Of a stretch of DNA of 64,000 bases, positions 27,501 through 35,845 are shown one piece after another (the first letter of the stretch is position 1; each line of letters opens with the position of its first letter). The stretch spans positions 496,001 to 560,000 of the forward strand of contig QXCW01000002.1 of the NCBI GenBank assembly GCA_003550275.1. Reading direction: 5' to 3'. The translations under genes and the position numbers were made by a program. This DNA is from Flavobacteriaceae bacterium MAR_2010_72 (lineage in GTDB: Bacteria > Bacteroidota > Bacteroidia > Flavobacteriales > Flavobacteriaceae). The notes under the pieces are model-generated. The model had not been told where the DNA came from, ran no database searches, and saw only the letters and a program-made list of their open reading frames with translations.

Positions 27501-28295
27501 TTTGGTTATGGAAACGAGACCCTTAATCAGGATGACGATTTAGGTCTAGATTATAATCGCGTAAAAACCAGTATTTATAAGGCTAAATTTGGGATTCTTA
27601 AGAAAGGAGATTTTGGTAGTGATTATGGATTTAGAACCATTTTTGAAGGGATAGAGATTGAAGACACCGACAACAGGTATATAACCGATGCCATGCCAAT
27701 TTCAAGTTCTAATTATTTCAATCGATTGTATTTTTGGGCATTAGAAGCCGAATACAAGTACAAGAGTTTTGACAATGCCATTAACCCTGCTAAAGGCATG
27801 ACCTTTTTAATTAATGCAGGTGGAAAAACTGAACTCGAAAACACTAAAAACACTTATGGGTATTTGAATGCTGAACTTGGCTTTTATAATTCACTTTCCA
27901 AAGACCGTAAACTGGTTTTAAAAACTGACTTAAGAGCACAGTTTCGGTTTGGTGATGATTTGATATTTTACCAAGCAGCCAATATAGGTGGAGCTAACGG
28001 ATTGAGAGGTTATAGAACTGAACGATTTACAGGCGATAATGCATTTACAGGAAGTGCCGATTTGCGTTATAGTTTTCCTTCGTTCAAAACGAAACTGCTG
28101 CCCTTGCAAATTGGAATTTTTGGAGGAACAGATGTTGGACGTGTATGGCTAGAAGATGATACTTCAAAAAAATGGCATAACGATTATGGCGGTGGATTTT
28201 GGGTTACGGCAGCCGAAAGTTTGTCAAGTACCTTTAATTTCTTCAACAGCCCTGAAGGTTGGCGTTTTTCGTTCGGTTTTGGACTTAATTTTTAA
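24588..28295 (+). CDS. Metallophosphoesterase fused to CotH-like region and outer-membrane beta barrel
   Basis: This 1235-residue protein begins with a lipoprotein-type signal (ILCHACATY, Cys20). Residues 40-360 form a calcineurin-like metallophosphoesterase with LGDNIYPSG, PGNHDWYAKG, AMHHPMYTNG and VSGHEHTLQ, which supply the two-metal ligands. The middle (about 430-760) contains GDWDRHQDQWRW (Gly608-Asp609, Asp611, His613) followed by IPRDRDQVF (Asp637, Asp639), resembling the catalytic loop and metal site of CotH/Fam20-type kinases. The last 330 residues are an Omp85/BamA-like barrel (GGANGLRGYRTERFTGDNAF, ending SFGFGLNF). It is probably outer-membrane bound with the phosphoesterase exposed. 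The phosphoesterase and barrel assignments are firm; the kinase-like reading is tentative. The substrate is unknown. Confidence 0.82.
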   Translation: MNFTYRLGVLCIMSILCHACATYKAQYKSEETKQVEFPDKPIEKTFYLLGDGGFLYNGQASEGLTGFQSYVENKDTKGDYALFLGDNIYPSGLPSKNHKGRTNAENSIDAQINSVKNFKGKTIFIPGNHDWYAKGLSGLKRQEERVEKALGKNTFLPEDGCPLRSVDVSETVQLIIIDTQWYLENWNVNPTINDECEIKTRERLFEEIEGELKKAQNKTIVFAMHHPMYTNGVHGGEYSASKHLYPFQKKIPLPGLASLVTQVRTQGGVSIQDRYNERYHKLMSRLETMTLDAKNVVFVSGHEHTLQYIENESIKQIVSGSGSKASAATLGQNGLFSYGKQGFAELVIFEDGSTWVKFHAVENGKPEVVFQKQVIEPRKQYDASSFPNTFPNEVEVSIYTEDETDKSSFFESIWGDHYRDVYSTKIKAKVATLDTLYGGLEILRKGGGHQTKSLRLRTKDGRELNMRALRKSATQYLQTVLFKDTYIEDEFEKTAIEGLILDFYTAAHPYAFAVIPDLSHAAKIYHTNPKLYYIPKHKHLGQYNEEYGDELYMIEERPEENYTDERNFGYADDIESTHDIIEKVREDEKYKIDEEDFVRARLFDMLVGDWDRHQDQWRWAQFDEPNGDKIFRPIPRDRDQVFSNFDGALLDIMKVISGSTKQLQVYDEELKDIEWMNSAGIKLDRVLIQKADKEIWLKEAKFLQDQITDEVIDKAFLKVPVEVQDETLEDIKKKLKGRRSNMIDIATRYYNYLNELVILTGTDKDDYIEVTRTGNKETHVKISRIIDGKKGEVIVDKAFNRDITKDIWIYGLDDKDIFEVSGRANNLIYVRLIGGQENDTYIIHEGRRIKVYDHKSKKNTIEKNVRGQIKFTDVYNLNLFDYKKNIVKTSTITPNVGFNPDDGFQIGASFVKTIKGFQRNPFSQQHRFKGGYFFATNGFALNYDGEFANIFQDWNLHIGGQYTTENFTNNFFGYGNETLNQDDDLGLDYNRVKTSIYKAKFGILKKGDFGSDYGFRTIFEGIEIEDTDNRYITDAMPISSSNYFNRLYFWALEAEYKYKSFDNAINPAKGMTFLINAGGKTELENTKNTYGYLNAELGFYNSLSKDRKLVLKTDLRAQFRFGDDLIFYQAANIGGANGLRGYRTERFTGDNAFTGSADLRYSFPSFKTKLLPLQIGIFGGTDVGRVWLEDDTSKKWHNDYGGGFWVTAAESLSSTFNFFNSPEGWRFSFGFGLNF

Positions 28296-28299
28296 TTGG

Positions 28300-29097
28300 T
28301 TAAAGGTTAAAACTATAAATGTTGCTTCCAGTTGCACCATTGCTTTCGTCAGTGATGTAAACGGTAGTATTAGTCTTGAAGCAAATACCTTCTTTTTGTG
28401 AGCTGTGGTCAAATTTAAGTTCTTCAATAGTTCCTTTAAAAAAGGCGTCAGATGTAAAATTGGTAATCTTCCAAAGCTTGTCATGATTAAGAAGAACAAT
28501 AGTTTTACCATCATTACTAATATCGGCAGCAGTAATTTTATGATGCTTTCCGTCTAGATTAAAATCGGTAACAAGTTCTGCTTCATGTTCCCCAATTTGG
28601 TTCGGGACTTTTATAAGAAAACTGCTTTTGTTCTCTTTGCTAAAAATGTAGAAATAGTTATTCCATAGAAAAAAGGCTTCAAAATCTTTGGATTTTAAGT
28701 CTTTTGGAAGCCTGAAATTTATAACACCTGCTCGGGTATTGGAGCTTAATTGTTCAGGATTCTCAACTTTATAAATGGTAAATAAGTCACGTTTTTCATT
28801 GTTATTCCCAAAATCGCCTATATATAAATTGCCGTTGGAGTCGGAGGTTAAATCTTCCCAATCTTCGTTGGTGGCATTGCTAACATCAATATTCTTTATA
28901 ATTGCGCCATCTTTATTTAGTCCGTAAAGATTGTTTTTGTTTCCAGCATCTTCAATTACCCAAATCAGTTTAGAATTAGGAATGATTTCGGTACCCGAAA
29001 CTTCTTTTAGTCCGTTAGAAATATCTGCAACAAAGGTTAACTTTCCGGTGTCGCAGGACATAAATAAAACTAATACAACTAAAAATTGATAGACCAT
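28300..29097 (-). CDS. Lipoprotein with beta-propeller-like repeats
   Basis: The start is set at the ATG at 29097 because the longer frame begins with TTG at 29118. From the ATG the protein has a lipoprotein signal (MVYQFLVVLVLFMSC, Cys15) and 265 residues. The rest reads as repeated blades: NKNNLYGLNKDG, NEDWEDLTSDSNGNLYIGDFGNN, KDFEAFFLWNNYFYIFSKE, KEGICFKTNTTVYITDES. This pattern suggests a beta-propeller resembling SdiA-regulated or NHL-type proteins. I cannot assign a function. It is convergent with the phosphoesterase-barrel gene, with a 4-bp gap. Confidence 0.75.
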   Translation of the reverse strand: MVYQFLVVLVLFMSCDTGKLTFVADISNGLKEVSGTEIIPNSKLIWVIEDAGNKNNLYGLNKDGAIIKNIDVSNATNEDWEDLTSDSNGNLYIGDFGNNNEKRDLFTIYKVENPEQLSSNTRAGVINFRLPKDLKSKDFEAFFLWNNYFYIFSKENKSSFLIKVPNQIGEHEAELVTDFNLDGKHHKITAADISNDGKTIVLLNHDKLWKITNFTSDAFFKGTIEELKFDHSSQKEGICFKTNTTVYITDESNGATGSNIYSFNL

Positions 29098-29235
29098 AAG
29101 GATATACGTTTTCAGCAAAATAAAGTAATTTAAAAGGAATCAAAAATTATAAATCTTAAACTATTTATAAAATAGCTAGTAAGCCAAAGCTGAATTTAAT
29201 AGTTTTGATGACTTAACTCCGAATACTATTTAAAA

Positions 29236-30099
29236 ATGAATTCAGTTGATGATTTATTACAGCTTTTAACATTAGAGCAGGTCAGCGACCAGCAGTTTAA
29301 AGGATTTAGCAAGACTGTAGGAAGTCCTAATGTGTTTGGTGGACAAGTATTGGCACAAGCAATTCATGCCGCAAGTAAAACCATACATAACCAAAGAGTA
29401 TTGCATTCCATGCACGCTTATTTTTTAGAGCCTGGAGACCTTCAGGTTCCAATTATTTATAATGTGAGTCTGGTTAGAGATGGCGGTAGCTTTTCGGTTC
29501 GTCGAGTTACGGCCGAACAAAATGGAACAACTATATTTATTTTATCGGCGTCATTCCATAGAAAAGAAGAAGGCTATAACCACCAAATTGAAATGAAAAA
29601 GGATATTAAACAACCTGAAGACTTATTAAGTTGGACAGATATGTTAAAACAATTTGGGGATGTAATTCCACCTCGAACTAAAGGGTTTATGAAAATTGAC
29701 CGACCGCTGGAATTTAAACCTGTGGAGGTTGTGAACCCCTTTAACAAAGAAGATTTACCACCTGCTACCAATGTCTGGTTCAAATTAAAAGGTGATGTAT
29801 CAGGTTTGGATTTGGTGTCAAAACAACAATTGCTCACCTATATTTCCGACTATAATATTTTGGCCGCAGCAATGAATCGACATGCCAGTAAAGCCCATTG
29901 GGGTAATACGCAAACAGCTAGTTTAGACCATTCCATGTGGTATTTTAGGGATTTTGATTTTGATGACTGGTTGTTGTATTCTATTGAATCTCCCAACACA
30001 TCCAATGCTAGAGGTTTCGCCAAGGGAAATATTTTTACTCGAGACGGTAAGCTCATTGCTTCAGTGGCGCAAGAAGGATTAATGCGACCTCTAAAATGA
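29236..30099 (+). CDS. tesB: Acyl-CoA thioesterase II (TesB-like)
   Basis: The 287-residue protein is a double-hotdog acyl-CoA thioesterase. The N-terminal half shows GSPNVFGGQVLAQAIHAASKT and MHAYFLEPGD, and the C-terminal half shows HASKAHWGNTQTASLDHSMWYFRDFDFDDWLLY with the Asp and Gln/Thr catalytic set. It releases free fatty acids from CoA. It leads the packed operon to the mevalonate genes and overlaps the flavoprotein gene by 4 bp. TAGTTTTG at 29200-29207 could be its -7 element, but no TTG lies at -33. Confidence 0.93.
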   Translation: MNSVDDLLQLLTLEQVSDQQFKGFSKTVGSPNVFGGQVLAQAIHAASKTIHNQRVLHSMHAYFLEPGDLQVPIIYNVSLVRDGGSFSVRRVTAEQNGTTIFILSASFHRKEEGYNHQIEMKKDIKQPEDLLSWTDMLKQFGDVIPPRTKGFMKIDRPLEFKPVEVVNPFNKEDLPPATNVWFKLKGDVSGLDLVSKQQLLTYISDYNILAAAMNRHASKAHWGNTQTASLDHSMWYFRDFDFDDWLLYSIESPNTSNARGFAKGNIFTRDGKLIASVAQEGLMRPLK

Positions 30100-31304
30100 A
30101 GCTTTACGATGTTATAATCGTTGGAGGAGGAGCAGCAGGATTTTTTGCTGCCATCAATATTGCAGAATTCAACCCAAAATTGAAGATCGCCATTTTAGAA
30201 CGAGGTAAAGAAGGCTTGCAAAAAGTAAAAGTTTCAGGTGGTGGGCGCTGTAATGTCACACATGCTGAATTTGTACCATCTGAATTAGTTTTGAATTATC
30301 CCCGAGGCGAAAAAGAATTATTAGGTCCTTTTCATCAATTTATGACAGGTGATACCATTGCTTGGTTTGAAAAGCGGGGCGTAGAATTGAAAATTGAAGA
30401 CGATGGTCGTATGTTCCCAGTTACCGATTCCTCACAAACCATTATAGATTGCTTTTTAAATGAAGCCAAAAGACATAAGATCGAAATTTTATATGGGTAT
30501 ACACTAAAGCGTATTACGAAGAATGGGATATGGGATTTAGAGACCTCGCATGGCAATCTTTCAACAAAAAAGTTGCTCTTGGCAACAGGCAGCAATCCTA
30601 AAATTTGGAATAGTTTAGAAGGGTTGGGGCATAGTATATTACCACCAATTCCATCGTTGTTTACTTTTAACATTAAAGATGATCGTATCAAAACCATACC
30701 AGGTGTTGTGGCTTTAGATGTAGAAGTTAAAGTGCTGCAAACCGATTTATGGAGTGAAGGTCCATTGCTGATTACCCATTGGGGAATGAGTGCGCCAAGC
30801 ATTTTAAAACTATCGGCTTTTGGTGCGATTGAGCTCGCAAAATTAAACTACAAATTTCAAATTGAAATTAATTTTATAAAAAGATCTTTTGATGATTGTG
30901 TTGAAAATTTAAAAGTAATAAAACATGAATTGGCGAAGAAATCGGTTTTAAAAGCGTCACAATTTGAACTTCCCAAGCGCTTGTGGCAGCAATTAGTTTT
31001 GGCGTCAGGTATGGACAACGAAACACGCTGGGCAGATTTGAATAAACAGCAATTAGAAACTTTGGCTTCACAATTAACACAAGCGGTTTTTAATGTAGAC
31101 GGAAAAAGCACCTTTAAAGAAGAGTTTGTAACGGCTGGCGGAATTGATTTAAAGGAAGTCAATTTTAAAACCTTTGAAAGTCGCTTGCACGAAAACTTGT
31201 ATTTTGCAGGCGAGATCTTAAATATTGATGCCATTACAGGAGGGTTTAATTTTCAAAATGCATGGACTGGTGCGTATATTGCTGCAAAAGCCATTTCTCA
31301 ATGA
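30096..31304 (+). CDS. BaiN/HI0933-family FAD-dependent oxidoreductase
   Basis: This 402-residue flavoprotein has an N-terminal dinucleotide-binding motif IIVGGGAAGFFAAINIAE with a following VSGGGRCNVTHAE signature specific to the HI0933/YhiN/BaiN family, and the C-terminal FAD contact NLYFAGEILNIDAITGGFNFQNAWTG. The physiological substrate is not known for most members. It overlaps both neighbours by 4 bp (ATGA junctions), so it is translated with the thioesterase and DUF1697 genes. Confidence 0.9.
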   Translation: MKLYDVIIVGGGAAGFFAAINIAEFNPKLKIAILERGKEGLQKVKVSGGGRCNVTHAEFVPSELVLNYPRGEKELLGPFHQFMTGDTIAWFEKRGVELKIEDDGRMFPVTDSSQTIIDCFLNEAKRHKIEILYGYTLKRITKNGIWDLETSHGNLSTKKLLLATGSNPKIWNSLEGLGHSILPPIPSLFTFNIKDDRIKTIPGVVALDVEVKVLQTDLWSEGPLLITHWGMSAPSILKLSAFGAIELAKLNYKFQIEINFIKRSFDDCVENLKVIKHELAKKSVLKASQFELPKRLWQQLVLASGMDNETRWADLNKQQLETLASQLTQAVFNVDGKSTFKEEFVTAGGIDLKEVNFKTFESRLHENLYFAGEILNIDAITGGFNFQNAWTGAYIAAKAISQ

Positions 31305-31834
31305 AAACATACATTGCTTTACTTCGAGGAATTAATGTAAGTGGACAAAAAAAAGTTCCAATGGCAGAATTACGTCAGCTTTTAACTGCTAAAGGTCTAA
31401 ATGAGGTGCAAACTTATATTCAAAGTGGTAATGTGATTTTTAAATCTTTGGAAGAAGATCTTCAAAAACTTGAACTTACTATCCATGAAGCCATTAAAGA
31501 AGGTTTTGGTTATGAGGTACCCATACTTATCAAAACCCACAACGCTTTACAGAGAATATTTGAAGATTGCCCTTTTTCTGAAAAAATAAAACAAAACAGT
31601 TATTTCATGTTATTATTTGTTTCAGCAAACAAAGATTTGGTAAAAGAAATTTCCAGATTGTCATATCCTGAAGAGAAGTTTTACATTAGCAATGACTGCA
31701 TTTATTTTCATTCATCTAAAGGTTATGGTCAGTCAAAGTTCAACAACAATTTTTTTGAACGAAAATTAAAAGTTATAGCTACAGCAAGAAACTATAAAAC
31801 TATGCTAAAGTTGTTATCTTTGTCAGCAGATTAA
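31301..31834 (+). CDS. DUF1697-family protein
   Basis: The open frame extends upstream to 31262, but the family's conserved N-terminus MKTYIALLRGINVSGQKKVP begins at the ATG at 31301, giving 177 residues and an ATGA overlap with the preceding gene. The motifs LRGINV and VQTYIQSGNVIF are characteristic of DUF1697. Function is unknown. The short gap (7 bp) to the decarboxylase gene places it inside the operon. TATCTTTG at 31815-31822, near its 3' end, could be an internal promoter for the mevalonate genes. Confidence 0.88.
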   Translation: MKTYIALLRGINVSGQKKVPMAELRQLLTAKGLNEVQTYIQSGNVIFKSLEEDLQKLELTIHEAIKEGFGYEVPILIKTHNALQRIFEDCPFSEKIKQNSYFMLLFVSANKDLVKEISRLSYPEEKFYISNDCIYFHSSKGYGQSKFNNNFFERKLKVIATARNYKTMLKLLSLSAD

Positions 31835-31841
31835 TCAGCTC

Positions 31842-32927
31842 ATGACCGAAGAACATTTTAGTGCAAAACCAGTTTCAGTAACTATTCAATCTGGGAAAGT
31901 AACTTGGCAATCACCAAGTAATATTGCTCTTATAAAATACTGGGGAAAGAAAGCTAATCAAATTCCCGAAAACCCTTCAATAAGTTTTACACTTAATAAT
32001 TGTAAAACCATTACTACTGTAACGTATACGCTAAAAGACAATAAAACCGATTTTGATTTTGATGTGTTTTTGGATGGAGATAGAAAAGATGACTTCAAAC
32101 CAAAAATCACCACATTTTTTAAACGAGTTGAAGCCTATTTTTCGTTTATAAAAGCGTTTTATTTTAAGATAGAAACCTCTAATACCTTTCCACATAGTTC
32201 GGGTATTGCATCTTCGGCTAGTGGCATGAGTGCTCTTGCACTTTGTCTTTTAAGTATTGAACAATCTTTATCTGATTCGGAAACGTTGGATGACTATTTC
32301 AAGAAAAAGGCATCATTTATAGCACGATTGGGTTCAGGAAGTGCTTGCAGAAGTATTGAAGGCGATTTGATTGTTTGGGGAAAAAATGATGTTGTAGATG
32401 GAAGTAATGACCTTTTTGGTGTGAAGTATCCATATCCAGTTCATGAGAATTTCAATGGCTATCAGGATACTATTTTGTTGGTTGATAAAGGTGAAAAGCA
32501 GGTAAGTAGTACTATTGGGCATAATTTAATGCATGATCATCCTTATGCACAAAATAGGTTTCAGCAGGCACATGTTAACCTTAAAAAGCTTAAACCTATT
32601 TTAGAATCGGGTGATTTAACAGCGTTTATTGAATTAATTGAAAGTGAAGCTTTGACCTTGCATGCGATGATGATGACAAGTATGCCATATTTTATTCTTA
32701 TGAAACCTAATACGCTAGAGATCATTAATAAAATATGGGCATTTAGAAAACAAACAGGTTTGCCTATTGGTTTTACTTTAGATGCAGGTGCTAATGTCCA
32801 TGTGCTTTATCCAAGAAAAGATGGTGATGAAATTTTGGAATTTATTAAGCATGAGTTAGTTGCATATTGTCAAAACGGACAGTATATTTGTGATCAAATT
32901 GGTTTTGGCGCGAACCAATTATTGTAA
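31842..32927 (+). CDS. mvaD: Diphosphomevalonate decarboxylase
   Basis: This 361-residue GHMP enzyme converts mevalonate diphosphate to isopentenyl diphosphate. It carries the substrate-binding motif SNIALIKYWGKK (about 27-38), the GHMP loop HSSGIASSASGMSALALCL, the RLGSGSACRSIEGDLIVW motif and the catalytic Asp in LDAGANVHVLYP. It is cytoplasmic. The next gene encodes a mevalonate-kinase-like protein, so two steps of the pathway lie together, as in other Flavobacteriia. Confidence 0.95.
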   Translation: MTEEHFSAKPVSVTIQSGKVTWQSPSNIALIKYWGKKANQIPENPSISFTLNNCKTITTVTYTLKDNKTDFDFDVFLDGDRKDDFKPKITTFFKRVEAYFSFIKAFYFKIETSNTFPHSSGIASSASGMSALALCLLSIEQSLSDSETLDDYFKKKASFIARLGSGSACRSIEGDLIVWGKNDVVDGSNDLFGVKYPYPVHENFNGYQDTILLVDKGEKQVSSTIGHNLMHDHPYAQNRFQQAHVNLKKLKPILESGDLTAFIELIESEALTLHAMMMTSMPYFILMKPNTLEIINKIWAFRKQTGLPIGFTLDAGANVHVLYPRKDGDEILEFIKHELVAYCQNGQYICDQIGFGANQLL

Positions 32928-32961
32928 TAATTCGTATATTGAGAAGAAATTGCTCTACTAA

Positions 32962-33891
32962 ATGAAAGGACCACTATTTTATTCAAAAATCTTACTCTTT
33001 GGTGAGTATGGTATCATCAAAGATTCTAAAGGTTTATCTATTCCTTATAACTTTTACAACGGTGCTTTAAAAACCAGTCAAAACCCTTCAGAAGCTGCTA
33101 TCAAATCAAATTTGAATTTGAAACGCTTTGTTGCCCATTTAGAAACTATAAACCCAGAGTTGGTTAGTTTTGATTTTGAAGCCATAAAGCAAGATATTCA
33201 GGAAGGAATGTATTTTGATTCATCTATTCCTCAAGGTTACGGCGTTGGAAGCAGTGGAGCATTGGTGGCAGCCATTTATGATAAATATGCGTTCAATAAA
33301 ATAACCGTTCTTGAGAACTTGACTAGGGAAAAGTTGCTGAAATTAAAAGCAATTTTTTCTGAAATGGAAGCCTTTTTCCACGGAAAGTCTTCTGGATTAG
33401 ATCCTTTGAACAGTTATTTGAGTATTCCTATTCTTATTAATTCAAAAGATAATATTGAAGCCACGGGAATACCATCACAAAAGCTAGATGGTAAAGGCGC
33501 TGTGTTTTTATTGGATAGTGGTATAATTGGCGAAACAGCGCCAATGGTTGGTATTTTTATGGAAAACATGAAGCAAGAAGGTTTTAGGAATATGCTTAAG
33601 GATCAGTTTATAAAACATACTGATGCTTGTGTTGAAGATTTTTTAAAAGGCGATATAAAATCCTTGTTTCATAACACCAAGAAATTGTCTAAAGTGGTTT
33701 TAAACCATTTTAAGCCCATGATTCCGCAACAATTTCATGAACTTTGGAAAAAGGGGATTGAGACCAATGATTACTATTTAAAACTATGTGGTTCTGGTGG
33801 CGGAGGATATATCCTTGGTTTTACAGAGGATATTGAAAAAGCAAAATCTACTTTAAAGGACTATAAACTAGAGGTTGTTTATAATTTCTAG
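32962..33891 (+). CDS. GHMP kinase, probable mevalonate kinase
   Basis: The 309-residue protein has the GHMP layout: KILLFGEYGIIKDSKGLSIPY at the N-terminus, the ATP-binding loop PQGYGVGSSGALVAAI (about 91-107), a catalytic Asp region GKSSGLDPLNSY and motif 3 KLCGSGGGGYILGF near the C-terminus. It lies 34 bp behind mvaD. Phosphomevalonate kinase is an alternative, but the motifs and family habit favour mevalonate kinase. Confidence 0.87.
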   Translation: MKGPLFYSKILLFGEYGIIKDSKGLSIPYNFYNGALKTSQNPSEAAIKSNLNLKRFVAHLETINPELVSFDFEAIKQDIQEGMYFDSSIPQGYGVGSSGALVAAIYDKYAFNKITVLENLTREKLLKLKAIFSEMEAFFHGKSSGLDPLNSYLSIPILINSKDNIEATGIPSQKLDGKGAVFLLDSGIIGETAPMVGIFMENMKQEGFRNMLKDQFIKHTDACVEDFLKGDIKSLFHNTKKLSKVVLNHFKPMIPQQFHELWKKGIETNDYYLKLCGSGGGGYILGFTEDIEKAKSTLKDYKLEVVYNF

Positions 33892-33936
33892 TATCTATCT
33901 AACACCGTTAGAATAGCTGTTACTAATCATACGCTA

Positions 33937-34842
33937 ATGCTTACCAGAAAACAAAAACACGTCTTGCTTAAGTTTTTTAGCATGTTTTCAGTTGTTAGGG
34001 GCTATAATATTTTGGTTATTGTCGTTGCCCAGTATCTTACTTCAATCTATATTTTAGCGCATGACAAACCTTTAAGATCCGTAGTTTTTGATCTCAACTT
34101 GTTAATGTTAGTCTTGGCATCTTCAGCTGCCATTGCTGCGGGTTATATTATCAATAATTTTTATGATTCTGAAAAAGACCTAATTAACAGGCCCCAAAAA
34201 TCGATGTTGGATAGGTTAGTTGGTCAAAACACAAAACTGTCTTTTTACTTTGTGCTTAACTTTTTAACGGTTGTTTTAGCTAGTTATGTTTCATTTAGGG
34301 CGGTGATATTTTTTTCGATTTATATTTTTGCTATTTGGCTCTATTCACACAAACTCAAAAAGCTGCCCTTTATTGGAAATCTTACTTCTGCCATTCTAAC
34401 CATCATCCCATTTTTCGTTATTTTCATTTATTACAAAAATTTTGAGCATGTTATTTTTGTGCATGCTATGTTCTTGTTTTTGATTATTTCAATGCGCGAA
34501 CTCACCAAGGATTTGGAAAATATTAAAGGAGATTTGGTTCAAAATTATAAAACCATACCTATTGTATATGGAGAGAATGCCTCAAAAGTTATGTTAACAA
34601 TTTTGGTTGTATTGACGTTATTACCAACCTATTTACTGCTGTTTTATTTCCAGATTGGTTATATGACCTATTTTTTCTATTTATGTATATTGCTATTACT
34701 TGCTTTTGTGATTTTACTTTGGAGATCAAATAGCAAACCACAGTACTTATTACTTCACAATATATTGAAGTTTATTATTGTTGCGGGTGTTTTTAGTATC
34801 TTGTTGATTGATGTTAATGTAGTTTTAAACCGAATATTATAA
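33937..34842 (+). CDS. UbiA-family prenyltransferase (geranylgeranylglycerol-phosphate synthase-like)
   Basis: The 301-residue protein has about eight membrane segments and the two Asp-rich motifs of UbiA enzymes: NNFYDSEKDLINRP (about 85-98) and KDLENIKGD (about 203-211), which bind Mg-prenyl-diphosphate. Flavobacterial homologues are annotated as geranylgeranylglycerol-phosphate geranylgeranyltransferases. Placing it after the isoprenoid precursor genes fits. The natural acceptor in these bacteria is uncertain. The stop codon shares one base with the start of the nitrilase gene. Confidence 0.86.
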   Translation: MLTRKQKHVLLKFFSMFSVVRGYNILVIVVAQYLTSIYILAHDKPLRSVVFDLNLLMLVLASSAAIAAGYIINNFYDSEKDLINRPQKSMLDRLVGQNTKLSFYFVLNFLTVVLASYVSFRAVIFFSIYIFAIWLYSHKLKKLPFIGNLTSAILTIIPFFVIFIYYKNFEHVIFVHAMFLFLIISMRELTKDLENIKGDLVQNYKTIPIVYGENASKVMLTILVVLTLLPTYLLLFYFQIGYMTYFFYLCILLLLAFVILLWRSNSKPQYLLLHNILKFIIVAGVFSILLIDVNVVLNRIL

Positions 34843-35801
34843 TGGATACAACCTTAAAAGTGGCATTAGCACAAATTTCACCAGTTTGGCTGAATAAATT
34901 TGAAACGCTTAAAAAAGTTGAGAATAGTATAAAAGAAGCAGCCAATGAGCAATGTGAACTTGTGGTTTTTGGGGAAGGTTTGGTTCCGGGCTACCCTTTT
35001 TGGTTGGCCTTAACTGGTGGTGCCGAATGGAATACCACTGTAAATAAGGAATTACATGCACACTATGTCAGGAATGCGGTTCAAATTGAAGCAGGTGATT
35101 TGGATGCTATATGTGCTTTAGCAAAGAAACACCAAATTGCTGTTTATTTAGGGATAATTGAACGCGCTAAAAATAGAGGAAATCATAGTATTTATGCGTC
35201 CTTGGTTTATATTGATCAAAATGGGATCATAAAATCAGTCCACAGAAAACTGCAACCAACTTATGACGAACGTTTAACTTGGTCACCTGGTGATGGGCAT
35301 GGTTTGCAAGTGCATGGTTTGAAGCAATTTACTGTTGGAGGATTAAATTGTTGGGAAAACTGGATGCCATTGGCAAGAACTGCCTTGTATGGTTTAGGTG
35401 AGAACTTACATATTGCCGTTTGGCCAGGAAGTGATCACAACACAAAGGATATTACACGATTTATTGCACGCGAATCGCGATCCTTTGTGATTTCAGTTTC
35501 TAGTTTGATGTCTAATAATGATTTTCCAAAAAACACACCACATTTGGATAAAATCCTGAAGAATGCACCTGCGACATTAGCCAATGGCGGAAGTTGCATT
35601 GCAGGGCCAAATGGTGAATGGATTGTAGAACCGGTTTTGCATCAAGAAGGCCTTATCATCCAAACCATTGATGTAAATCGGGTTTTGGAAGAACGTCAAA
35701 ATTTTGATCCTGTTGGTCATTATTCACGTCCCGATGTAACCAAATTAGTGGTTAACCGAGAACGGCAAAGTACCGTTGAGTTTTTGGATCCAGAATTATA
35801 G
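34842..35801 (+). CDS. Nitrilase-family carbon-nitrogen hydrolase
   Basis: The 319-residue protein has the full Glu-Lys-Cys triad of nitrilases: Glu45 in VVFGEGLVPGYPFW, Lys136 in HRKLQPTYDERLTW and Cys170 in GGLNCWENWMP. The flanking words PGYPFW and CWENWMPLAR are typical of true nitrilases (branch 1), not of amidases. It should hydrolyse a nitrile to an acid and ammonia. It starts on the last base of the prenyltransferase stop codon, an unusual partner for isoprenoid genes, and is last in the operon. The substrate is unknown. Confidence 0.88.
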   Translation: MDTTLKVALAQISPVWLNKFETLKKVENSIKEAANEQCELVVFGEGLVPGYPFWLALTGGAEWNTTVNKELHAHYVRNAVQIEAGDLDAICALAKKHQIAVYLGIIERAKNRGNHSIYASLVYIDQNGIIKSVHRKLQPTYDERLTWSPGDGHGLQVHGLKQFTVGGLNCWENWMPLARTALYGLGENLHIAVWPGSDHNTKDITRFIARESRSFVISVSSLMSNNDFPKNTPHLDKILKNAPATLANGGSCIAGPNGEWIVEPVLHQEGLIIQTIDVNRVLEERQNFDPVGHYSRPDVTKLVVNRERQSTVEFLDPEL

Positions 35802-35845
35802 AGAATTCAAATATAAGTATCAATTACGATTTATAAAGTTAAGCC

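Noticed and set aside
17464-29235. A PycC-type cyclase that would complete a Pycsar system
   Set aside because: I checked the genes on both sides of the HD-PycTM gene (GAF-like protein, MsrB, MsrA, SelO, phosphoesterase fusion, small membrane protein) and none has cyclase motifs, so a full Pycsar operon cannot be claimed.
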